From: Planctomycetaceae bacterium
GTDB taxonomy: Bacteria > Planctomycetota > Planctomycetia > Planctomycetales > Planctomycetaceae
Length of the DNA stretch: 64,000 bases
Direction: 5' to 3'
Assembly (NCBI GenBank): GCA_020638955.1
Contig: JACKHO010000007.1
Location: forward strand, 372,001 to 436,000
Position numbers and translations under genes: made by a program. The number at the start of each line of letters is the position of its first letter. The stretch's first letter is position 1. Of the stretch, positions 52,861-61,300 are shown one piece after another. The notes below the pieces were generated by a model. It saw only the letters and a program-made list of their open reading frames with translations. It was not told the DNA's origin and ran no database searches.

Positions 52861-53280
52861 ATGTCTGGACTTTCCGCCTATCAACAGGTTTCCACGCGTC
52901 AGCTCACAAGAATTGATTTGCTGGTCGCGTTGTACGACACCACTCTCCGCAGTCTAAAGCGTGGGGCAACCTTGTTGATTCAGAGTGCCGATGAAGAATT
53001 CCAACAGGAGCGACTCAAGGCCACCCGTTTGCTGTTGGGACTTTTGAGCGGCATCGATCCTGAGTACGACGAAATCGCGAAGAACACATACCGACTCGTC
53101 ATCTTCGCACTTGATCAAATCTCCGAACACTCACCGCGTCATTGGGAATCAGCACATGAAGTGATTTCACAACTTCGCGAGGGTTTTCACGCAATTCGTG
53201 CGGAAGCAAACCGTTTGCAGGCAACGGGTGAAATTCCGGACATCCAGGCTGAGAGCAATATATCTCTCTCGGTTGGTTGA
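52861..53280 (+). CDS. fliS: Flagellin export chaperone FliS
   Basis: A 139-residue helical protein: MSGLSAYQQVSTRQLTRIDL followed by LVALYDTTLRSLKRG matches the FliS start (Y-x-x-x-x-V, L-I-x-M-L-Y-D/E-G-A), then QERLKATRLLLGLLSGIDPE and NTYRLVIFALDQISEHSPRH. FliS binds the flagellin C-terminus and stops early polymerisation. GAGAGG precedes the ATG. The 255-base gap after fliD shows no other gene, so fliS may have its own promoter. Confidence 0.88.
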   Translation: MSGLSAYQQVSTRQLTRIDLLVALYDTTLRSLKRGATLLIQSADEEFQQERLKATRLLLGLLSGIDPEYDEIAKNTYRLVIFALDQISEHSPRHWESAHEVISQLREGFHAIRAEANRLQATGEIPDIQAESNISLSVG

Positions 53281-53478
53281 CCAGAATCGGCAGTTTTGGC
53301 GGCAATGCTGGGTCGGAGGAACCAAGAACCGCTCATGGTTTCACGCACGCGCGAGGAATACTACTCACCCACCGGCAAACCACTCGAATCGCAGTTGTTC
53401 GCTGAGTGAATGCAGCCATAGAACTGCACTCAGTCATTCTGACAACTACTCCCATTCAACACTCGACGTGAGATCATC

Positions 53479-54138
53479 ATGATTTCTGCGCAGCCCAAGT
53501 CGACCATTCTCGTAGCCTGTGATACCCGGCTTTCGGCACAAGCACTCTCCTGGGGTTTGGAATGCCACTTGCCCGAGGTGCACGTCATCTCAGTCTGGTC
53601 ACTCGACGAACTGAAGCACCGCTTTCACATGGAGGCTCCGGCTCTGGTCCTACTGGACGAAGCCATGGCCATGCAGGCCATTCGCATTCTGTCGGGATTC
53701 GTCGAGGTCCGCGTTCGCAACGCCCGACTGGCCGTACTCGCCAACGAACTGACACAGGGACAGTTGAGTTACGTGGTCCATAATCGAGTCACAGGACTGA
53801 TATCCCGGAACCGCTCACTTCCCGAGTTGGCTCGTGAACTGAACCTCGTAATGACAGGAACCCCCGTAGCTGCAGATGAATTCGCGGAACACGTCCAACC
53901 TGGTCACGACGGATTCATCGAACCTCGCTACGAAGTGGCTGCCCGCCTGACCGATCGGCAACTGGAAGTCCTTATTCGCATTGCCGAAGGAAACTCCGTC
54001 CGCGAAGTCGCGAGTCAATTGCGGATTTCCCACAAGTCGGTCGAGAGCCATAAATACCGGGGCATGAAGACCCTGCAAATCGATGACCGCGTCGACCTCT
54101 GCCGCTGGGCCATCCGGGAAGGCCTGATCAAAGCCTGA
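53479..54138 (+). CDS. LuxR-type regulator with degenerate receiver-like domain
   Basis: A 219-residue protein. Residues 1-125 have a receiver-like pattern: an acidic residue in ILVACDTRLSAQALSWGL and a possible phosphoacceptor in ALVLLDEAMAMQAI, but the conserved Lys near the end is replaced (LISRNRSLPEL). The C-terminal DNA-binding domain (about 150-219) is a clear LuxR/GerE type: LTDRQLEVLIRIAEGNSVRE, VASQLRISHKSVESHKYRGM, KTLQIDDRVDLCRWAIREGL. It likely regulates nearby late flagellar genes or a linked response, by signal or by level. Third gene after fliD and fliS. Confidence 0.85.
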   Translation: MISAQPKSTILVACDTRLSAQALSWGLECHLPEVHVISVWSLDELKHRFHMEAPALVLLDEAMAMQAIRILSGFVEVRVRNARLAVLANELTQGQLSYVVHNRVTGLISRNRSLPELARELNLVMTGTPVAADEFAEHVQPGHDGFIEPRYEVAARLTDRQLEVLIRIAEGNSVREVASQLRISHKSVESHKYRGMKTLQIDDRVDLCRWAIREGLIKA

Positions 54139-54248
54139 GAATCGCAATTAATTGTCACAATTCGTGGAATCCTACCAGGATGTGACCCTGAGGCTTTCTC
54201 AACCGCCCTCAGAGCTCAAAATCGACGCTGTGAACTGACACGACTGAC

Positions 54249-54276
54249 TTTACAGTTGGTCTGACGCGGCTATCAT
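54249..54276 (+). promoter_or_regulatory. Sigma-70-like promoter of tRNA-Met
   Basis: TTTACA (54249-54254), 16-base spacer, TATCAT (54271-54276). Each hexamer has one mismatch to consensus. The tRNA begins 43 bases after the -10 box. Confidence 0.6.
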
Positions 54277-54318
54277 GCGAACGTCAGCCCCATTCCCAAA
54301 CGGGCTGTTACTCCCTTT

Positions 54319-54392
54319 GGCGGGGTAGCTCAGTCGGTTAGAGCACAGGCTTCATAAGCCTGGGGTCGCGGGTTCAAGTCCCGCCCCCGCTA
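54319..54392 (+). tRNA. tRNA-Met (CAT anticodon)
   Basis: A 74-nt cloverleaf: acceptor GGCGGGG with CCCCGCT (a G-T pair at 1-72), D-arm GCTC...GAGC, anticodon stem CAGGC/GCCTG around TTCATAA (anticodon CAT), T-arm GCGGG-TTCAAGT-CCCGC, discriminator A. No CCA is encoded. The body looks like elongator tRNA-Met; a lysidine-type tRNA-Ile with the same anticodon is less likely but cannot be excluded. Confidence 0.93.
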
Positions 54393-54434
54393 CTTTTGGG
54401 CCCTTTCGTGCTTTGTATTCGGAAGGCAATTGCC

Positions 54435-55946
54435 ATGGCAGCCGTGCCCCGCAGGCGATGGCTTTTTCGGCTGTTGGCAATTCTCGTCGCTGTTGTCCCG
54501 TTCGTATTACTCGAATGCACTCTCGGACTAATTGGGCTCGGCGACCCTCAAACCCAGGCCGATCCTCTCGTCGGCTTTTCGAGTGTCGTTCCTTTGTTCC
54601 AGTTAGATGAAGAGGCGGGCAAGTACCACATTGCCAGTTACCGCACGAATTTCTTCGCCTACGACGAATTTGCTGCGGTGAAGTCTCCCCACACGAAGCG
54701 CGTCTTCTGCCTCGGTGGGTCGACGGTGCAGGGGCGTCCTTATTCCATTCAAACATCATTCCCGACCTGGATGGAATTGGCACTCAAGGAAGCCAATCCC
54801 GAGGTGAACTGGGAAGTGGTGAACTGCGGTGGCATTTCATATGCCAGCTATCGACTCGTTCCCATCCTGGAAGAAGTCCTCGAATACGAACCCGACTACA
54901 TCATTCTCTGCACGGGTCACAACGAGTTTCTCGAAGACCGCAGCTACGCCGCAACGAAACAGATTCCCGAGCCGAGCCGCGCGGCGCTCGATTCCCTTGT
55001 CCGATTGAGGACGGTTGTCGTTGCCACGGAACTGTGCCGCTGGTGTGCGGGAACGGAACCGACTGACGAGCCAAACGTCACCACAATGCCCGTTGAGGTC
55101 AATGCGATGCTCGACTATCACGAAGGGCTGGCGGCGTATCATCGAGACGAAGTCTGGCGGGATGTTGTCATTCGCAACTTCGATGAAAACCTCCAGAAAA
55201 TGGTGGGCATGTGCCGCGAGGCGGGTGTTCCCGTCCTTCTGCTCCAACCGACATCGAATCTCCGCGGACAACCGCCATTCAAATCAGAGCACACACCCGG
55301 CCTGTCAGACGCACAACTTCAGCGTTGGCAGGAACTAAAAGACCGCGCCAACGAGTTGGCGAAAACCGATCTTTCCGCTGCAGCCAATGCGTATCAACAG
55401 GCCGTGGCACTCAATCCCGAACATGCGATGACCTCTTATGAATGCGGTCGCATTCTGGAAATTGCCGGTCGTTACGACGAGGCGCATACCGATTTCATTC
55501 GAGCCCGAGACGAGGACATTTGCCCTTTGCGAATGATCAGTGAACTCGAAATGACCATGCAGTACGTGGCCCGGGACGGGAATGTGCCGTTCATCAATCT
55601 GCATGAGTTCCTGGAGAATCAAACTCCATCACACATTCTCGGAGACGAGTGGCTTGTCGACCACGTACACCCTTCGTTCGATGGAAACCAGCAAATTGGC
55701 CTGCGGCTGGCCGAGGAATTCATTTCGCGGCGATGGGCCAGCATGTCCAATATCAACTGGCGCGAGCACTCCGAGGTTCGGTTCAAAGAACATTTTGCAA
55801 CGCTCGATAAGTCCTATTTTCATCGCGGGCAACGGATGCTGCAGGCACTGCGTGGCTGGACCCGTGGAGAAGCTGACGGGCCACACGTGAGCACCAAATT
55901 CCCCCATTTGCTTGATGACTCGAACGAACCCCCATCTACCGACTAA
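54435..55946 (+). CDS. Membrane-anchored SGNH/GDSL-hydrolase-like protein with TPR insert
   Basis: A 503-residue protein with a basic N-terminus and one membrane helix (WLFRLLAILVAVVPFVLLEC). The SGNH fold starts with VFCLGGSTVQGRPY (nucleophile Ser in GGST), then VVNCGGISYASYRLVPILEE, ILCTGHNEFLEDRSY (GHNE block III) and a terminal DHVHPSFDGNQQIG (catalytic Asp/His pair). Between blocks a TPR-like helical segment is inserted (LSAAANAYQQAVALNPEH, YECGRILEIAGRYDEAHTDF). Predicted to act on a periplasmic ester, perhaps O-acetylated polysaccharide. GGAAGG precedes ATG 54435, 42 bases after the tRNA. Confidence 0.85.
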   Translation: MAAVPRRRWLFRLLAILVAVVPFVLLECTLGLIGLGDPQTQADPLVGFSSVVPLFQLDEEAGKYHIASYRTNFFAYDEFAAVKSPHTKRVFCLGGSTVQGRPYSIQTSFPTWMELALKEANPEVNWEVVNCGGISYASYRLVPILEEVLEYEPDYIILCTGHNEFLEDRSYAATKQIPEPSRAALDSLVRLRTVVVATELCRWCAGTEPTDEPNVTTMPVEVNAMLDYHEGLAAYHRDEVWRDVVIRNFDENLQKMVGMCREAGVPVLLLQPTSNLRGQPPFKSEHTPGLSDAQLQRWQELKDRANELAKTDLSAAANAYQQAVALNPEHAMTSYECGRILEIAGRYDEAHTDFIRARDEDICPLRMISELEMTMQYVARDGNVPFINLHEFLENQTPSHILGDEWLVDHVHPSFDGNQQIGLRLAEEFISRRWASMSNINWREHSEVRFKEHFATLDKSYFHRGQRMLQALRGWTRGEADGPHVSTKFPHLLDDSNEPPSTD

Positions 55947-55981
55947 ACTCCCGCTCCCACAGGCTGACTTCGATGATTTGC

Positions 55982-56130
55982 AGGGTGGGTGAAGTTTGCC
56001 ACGAACTTGGTGGTGCGTTCCGCGGGTCGTTGAATTTGAGAAACGGAGTGCCGATTCGACAAACTCGAATTGGCGGACGTAAACCAAGACAATACACGGA
56101 CTTGCTCCACACACCCTACAGGCTGAGATC
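55982..56130. repeat. MITE-like repeat copy C with terminal inverted repeats
   Basis: Begins AGGGTGGGTGAAGTTTGCC and ends GGACTTGCTCCACACACCCT followed by ACA. Internal GGTGCGTTCCGCGGGTC and GGCGGACGTAAACC match copies A and B. Confidence 0.75.
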
Positions 56131-56162
56131 GTCTCACACGGTACTGCGTTTGATATTTTGCC

Positions 56163-56807
56163 ATGCAGAAAATGCCCCCTCCCACCGACCTGAAGCCCTA
56201 TTTCCTCGTCCTGGAAGACATTGACCAGGAATATGGCGGGAAACTCGACTGGCCGGTTTTCTTTGGGAATGACCACGAAGTCGAACTCGACGTCGGGTGC
56301 GGTCGGGGACTGTTTCTGTTCCGCGCCTCGGAAACGCGTCCCGGCACCAACTTTCTGGGAATGGAAATTGACTACCGGGAAGGCCGCCGCAGTGCCCGAC
56401 GGCTCCAGAAGCAGGAAAGACAGAACGCGCGGGTTCTGGGTGGCGACGCCAATGTGGCGCTGGATCGCATGATTGAGCCGCACTCAGTTTCGGCCATCCA
56501 TGTCTATTTCCCCGATCCCTGGTGGAAGAAACGGCATCGCCGCCGCCGCATCTTCACAGATGAATTCGTCGGCCGGTGTGCTCGACTGCTGAAACCGGGG
56601 GGCTATTTGCATTCCTGGACCGACGTTGAAGAGTATTTTGGCGTCATTTCGGGAATTATGGACCATCACGAGTTATTCACCAAGGAGGAGCCGCCGGCAG
56701 AAGTACTTCCCGAACACGACATGGATTATCAGACCAGTTTTGAGCGCAAGAAGCGAAAGGACGGCTGGGAAATCTTTCGGGGACTGTGGCAGAGAAAGGC
56801 ATTGTGA
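56163..56807 (+). CDS. trmB: tRNA (guanine-N7-)-methyltransferase
   Basis: Methylates G46 of tRNA to m7G using S-adenosylmethionine. The 214-residue product has EVELDVGCGRGLFLFRASE (SAM-binding motif I), NFLGMEIDYREGRRSARRL, the TrmB signature VYFPDPWWKKRHRRRRIFTD (about 118-137), LLKPGGYLHSWTDVEEYF and YQTSFERKKRKDGWEIF at the end. Length is normal. ATG 56172 is an alternative start. It follows a MITE-like repeat and precedes the nucleotide-sugar dehydrogenase by 59 bases. Confidence 0.95.
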   Translation: MQKMPPPTDLKPYFLVLEDIDQEYGGKLDWPVFFGNDHEVELDVGCGRGLFLFRASETRPGTNFLGMEIDYREGRRSARRLQKQERQNARVLGGDANVALDRMIEPHSVSAIHVYFPDPWWKKRHRRRRIFTDEFVGRCARLLKPGGYLHSWTDVEEYFGVISGIMDHHELFTKEEPPAEVLPEHDMDYQTSFERKKRKDGWEIFRGLWQRKAL

Positions 56808-56866
56808 CAAACGGGCATTTTCGACCAGAATCCCGGTTTTACCCGGTTCCCCAAGGTTGAAATCAA

Positions 56867-58186
56867 ATGTCCGGTTCATTGCTTGAACGAATTCAGAACC
56901 AGTCGGCCCTCATTGGTGTGGTCGGACTGGGATACGTTGGCTTGCCCCTCATTGACGCATTCGTCAACGCGGGATTCCGCTGCCTGGGGTTCGACGTCGA
57001 TCAAACCAAGGTCGACCATTTGCTCCAGGGACGCAGCTATATCAAGCATATTTCCTCGGAAACCGTGGCCGACTGGATTGCCAAGAAGCAGTTCGATGCC
57101 ACATCCGACATGTCACAACTCGGCCAGGCTGACGTCGTCATCATTTGCGTTCCCACGCCGCTTAACGACAGCCGCGACCCAGACCTTTCCTACGTGGAAA
57201 GCACCACTCGGGCCATTGCAGCCACCCTGCGGCCCGGTCAGTTGGTGGTCCTCGAAAGTACCACATACCCCACCACGACGCGTCAGGTGATGCTGCCCAT
57301 TCTGGAGTCGACAGGCCTTTCGGCAGGCAAAGACTTCTTCGTGGCATACAGTCCCGAACGTGAGGATCCCGGCAATGCCGTCTATTCAGCAGCCAAAATT
57401 CCGAAAGTCGTCGGCGGACTCGATCCCGAAAGTCTCGAACTGGCAACGGCCCTGTATCAGCAGGCTGTCGTGAGCATTGTGCCCGTTTCCTCTCCCGAAG
57501 TCGCCGAAGCGTGCAAAATCCTGGAGAACACGTACCGCGCAGTGAACATTGCCCTGGTCAACGAGTTGAAAGTTCTGTTCGACCGCATGGAAATTGACGT
57601 TTGGGAAGTCATCAACGCGGCGAAGACTAAGCCATTCGGCTTTCAGGCGTTCTACCCCGGTCCGGGTCTCGGCGGTCACTGCATTCCCATCGACCCTTTC
57701 TACCTCACGTGGCTGGCACGTCGTTATGGACTGACCACCCGGTTCATTGAGTTGGCCGGTGAAGTCAACTCCCGTATGCCGGAGTACGTGGTGTCACGAC
57801 TGGGCGAATTCCTGAACGACATGGCCAAGCCCATCAAGGGGAGCAAGGTCTGTGTGCTCGGCGCGGCATATAAGAAGGACGTCGATGATCCCCGCGAAAG
57901 TCCGTCATTCGTGCTGATGGAACTACTCCTGCAGCGCGGCGCCGACCTGACCTACAATGATCCTCACGTTCCTCGCCTCCCGAAAATGCGGCACCACAAT
58001 CTGCCCGTCATGGAAAGCCAGGAACTGACTGCCGACTTCCTCGCTGCACAAGATTGCGTGCTGATCGCCACCGATCACTCCGCCTACGACTACGACCACA
58101 TCGTGAAACACAGCCGGCTTGTGGTCGACACTCGTAACGCAGCGATTGGAGTTGTCGAAGGCCGAGATAAAATCCGCAAGGCGTAA
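56867..58186 (+). CDS. wbpA: Nucleotide-sugar dehydrogenase, UDP-GlcNAc 6-dehydrogenase type
   Basis: A 439-residue NAD-dependent enzyme that oxidises the C6 alcohol of a UDP-sugar to a uronate in two steps. N-terminal Rossmann motif GVVGLGYVGLPLIDAF (about 16-31), VIICVPTPLND, YSPEREDPGN (about 163-172), the EACKILENTYRAVNIALVNE helix with active-site residues, and the catalytic Cys in GGHCIPIDPFYL. SPEREDPGN is the mark of the WbpA/UDP-GlcNAc group, whereas UDP-glucose dehydrogenases usually have NPEFLREG. The product likely feeds surface polysaccharide synthesis, possibly with the sugar transferase at 17614. Confidence 0.88.
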   Translation: MSGSLLERIQNQSALIGVVGLGYVGLPLIDAFVNAGFRCLGFDVDQTKVDHLLQGRSYIKHISSETVADWIAKKQFDATSDMSQLGQADVVIICVPTPLNDSRDPDLSYVESTTRAIAATLRPGQLVVLESTTYPTTTRQVMLPILESTGLSAGKDFFVAYSPEREDPGNAVYSAAKIPKVVGGLDPESLELATALYQQAVVSIVPVSSPEVAEACKILENTYRAVNIALVNELKVLFDRMEIDVWEVINAAKTKPFGFQAFYPGPGLGGHCIPIDPFYLTWLARRYGLTTRFIELAGEVNSRMPEYVVSRLGEFLNDMAKPIKGSKVCVLGAAYKKDVDDPRESPSFVLMELLLQRGADLTYNDPHVPRLPKMRHHNLPVMESQELTADFLAAQDCVLIATDHSAYDYDHIVKHSRLVVDTRNAAIGVVEGRDKIRKA

Positions 58187-58367
58187 TTTCCCCAAGTGTC
58201 GCGCCACTTACGGCACGTGTTTCGCTAACTGTACTCCCATTAAGGACGAACGAAGTTGTTGATTTCCAGCAACTCGGTTTGACCTTGGTATCACCACGAA
58301 CTGATACTGTCGTCCGGATGTGCTGACCACAAAACTGGTTAGCTGGACTGATAATGGGTACGTGCAG

Positions 58368-61300
58368 ATGTTCTGGTTGTTCCGATTAAACGCATTAGTG
58401 CGGCAATTCGCATCGCTGCGAAGTACGCCAGCTCCCCGGCGAGACGAGACATTTCACGTTCCGCTCTGGCTGGAAGCAGCGGAACCGCGAATTGTGCTCG
58501 ACGCGGCAGCCGCTCTCGTGGGCGGTGAACTGCTGATTACCGGAGACGCGGGTACCGTCATCGACGATGACGTAACACTCGCCGTGTTCGATGACGGCAT
58601 GGGCCACGAGTTTCTGCAAATTCTCGACCACGGTACGCCCATCGACATCGACCTCGGTATGGGAATGTCGCCGGTCACTGATTTGCCCATTTCCGACATC
58701 ACCGCGGGAAGCATTCAAATCGACCTGGGAACGGGTGATGACGCCCTGCACCTTCAAATTCCTTCAGCTGCTCCATTGGGGAGCGGGCTCGACGTTATTG
58801 TGCTTGATGGCGATGGCATCGACACCGTTGACATCGAGACCTCGACCTCGATTCTCGATATCGAAGGGACCCGTCTAAACATCGAAAGCGACCGGATCTC
58901 ATTCGACGGCGCTTTCATGGAAACATTACTAGACGTCGACTTTCAGCTGACCGGCGAACTGTCGCTGCAATCTGACTTGGACCTGTCGACCGGCGGCGGC
59001 GACTTCCTGCTCCTCGGCGACATGCATTCCGCCTCCGGCAACAACGTGTTCATTGAGACATGCGGCGGACTTCTGAGCATTGATGGAATGCTCGGTGACA
59101 TAGGTCAAGAACTCGGAACAGTCAACCTCGATGCGGACGTTGGAGCACTCTCCGTCGGCGACGTCTTAGCGTCAGGCGATGTTTCGCTGACATCATTTCA
59201 AATTAATTTGCACGGCGATGTTTCAGGCAATGACTTGTTGTTTGCTGGTGACGTGCTCGCGCACGACTCCCTCGACCTCACTGCGGCTGGTGAAATCAAT
59301 GCCGCAGCATCAATTTTCCGTCCCGCCGTTGATGGTCTGTATCTCAACTTTGCCGCAGCGGGCGACATTCACCTCGGTGGATTGGAAGTCAACCTCGGCA
59401 CACTGCCAGTCGCTTCATTTGGTGACGTCGACATTCTTTCCGGGAATGATTTCACTCTCGGACAATCTGAGATTTCGGGAGCCCTGACCGTTGGTGACCT
59501 CGACGGCACAACCGAGTTTCTCGGATCACTCAGCGCGGGCAGCGTGCATGTGCTGGAAGAAGCCATCCTGAATGGTGATGTCACCGCAATTGCAGAGCAG
59601 TCGTACGGTGCACTCCTCCTGAACCAGGATGTATTACTTACCGCGCAGGATGTCACCGTGAGTGGCGAGGTTGCAAGTGCCCTCGGCCTGTTTCGCTCAC
59701 TTACAATCAACACCACGGGACAGGTCGAACTGAATTCCACGGCGCCCCTCGGCAGCGGTCGGGAACTCGGGGCGCTGAATATCAGCGGTTTCCAGCAACT
59801 GGAAATTCTCGGTCCAACGGCGGTACAGGGCTCGATTGATCTCAATGGCCAAATGATTCTGCTGGACGGAAACATTTCGACCGGCAGCGGCGGGAACTTG
59901 AGCATCGACAACGCCGGGCAGTTGGTTATTGGAAATGCAGCGGTGTTCACGCTCGATGGCGCACTGGATCAAATCGGATCGGGCGCCGTGTCGCTGGGCG
60001 GGGACATTGCCACGAACGACGCGACGATTGACTTCAACGGACCGGTCACGCTGACGGACGACGTATCGCTGGAAACAGGAGCGACGGGCGCGAGCATCAC
60101 ATTTCACAACACTATGGACGACGTCGCAGCCCAAGCTCATTCGCTGGGACTGAATGCCGGGACCGCCGGCGACATTACGTTCACCATGAATGTCGGTCTG
60201 GTGCAGGAACTGGGCGTCGTCAATGTCACCCTCGCCCGGGATGTGTTCCTGCTGGGTCAGTTTCTGGCTGTCGCGTTCCATCAACTCGACGGAACCGGAA
60301 CCACGCACGTCGACGGGGCACTGGTGACGTCGGGTTCGTCGAGCGTAATTATCGCCACAAACGACATCGAAGTCACTGGTCGCGTAGAATCGCAGTCGAC
60401 CGGAAGTATCTTGTTGCTGGCAGCAAATGACGTCACGCTCACCGGTTCAGCGGAAGTCGTATCAGACGCCGGCGACATTCAACTGATCGCCGATAGCGAC
60501 ATGGTGTGTGATGGCACCAGTGGTGCAGTAACGATGGCCGACGGTGCCTTTGTAATGAGTCAAACCGGTTCCATTGAAGTCCGTGCTGATGAAACCATTC
60601 TGGTCAGTTCCCTGTCGACAGGACATGCTGGCGGTCCGGCAATCTCAGTCACATCCAAAAACGGACAAGTTCTGGACGCGGGCGACACTAATGTTGATTT
60701 GATTGCAAACTCCGCCGGCGCCGTCGTGGCTGTGACTTCACGATTCGGCACGGGCTCTGGAAACGCGTTGGAGACCAATGTTGACACATTCGCTGGCGTG
60801 GTAACTGATGTTGGAACTCTGCAAATCCACGACATCGGTGAAATTACCATCGCAGCAGCTCAAACAACCGACGGCAACATTCTTATCGAAGTTGACGGAA
60901 GTCTGCTGTCGGCAAATGCTTCCATCAGTCCCGGAACAGGAACTTCCAATCTCCAAATCATTGCCGTGGGCGATATCGATTTGGGAACGCTCGGCAATGC
61001 ACTGGCGACCACCGACGGAGACAACGTTGACCTTCAGGCTGGCGGAACCATTACTCTCCCTGACGCCGGTGTGAATGTTGGCAGCGGCAATTTGAGTTTG
61101 CAGGGCGACACCGACATTGTTGATCCTCTCGGACGCGACCTCGGTTTGCTCGTCGCACAGAATCTCCAACTGCAAACCGCGGCTACCGGTGGCAACCTCA
61201 CGCTGCAGACGCACGTGGATGCCCTGACCATCGACCTGACGACCGCAACCAGCGGAACGGGCGTGTCCATCGTCGAACAAGATGCCGTTCAAATTCAAAG

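Noticed and set aside
52683..52916. 77-codon ORF between fliD and fliS overlapping the fliS start
   Set aside because: Overlaps the well-supported fliS start in another frame and has no motif; treated as chance.
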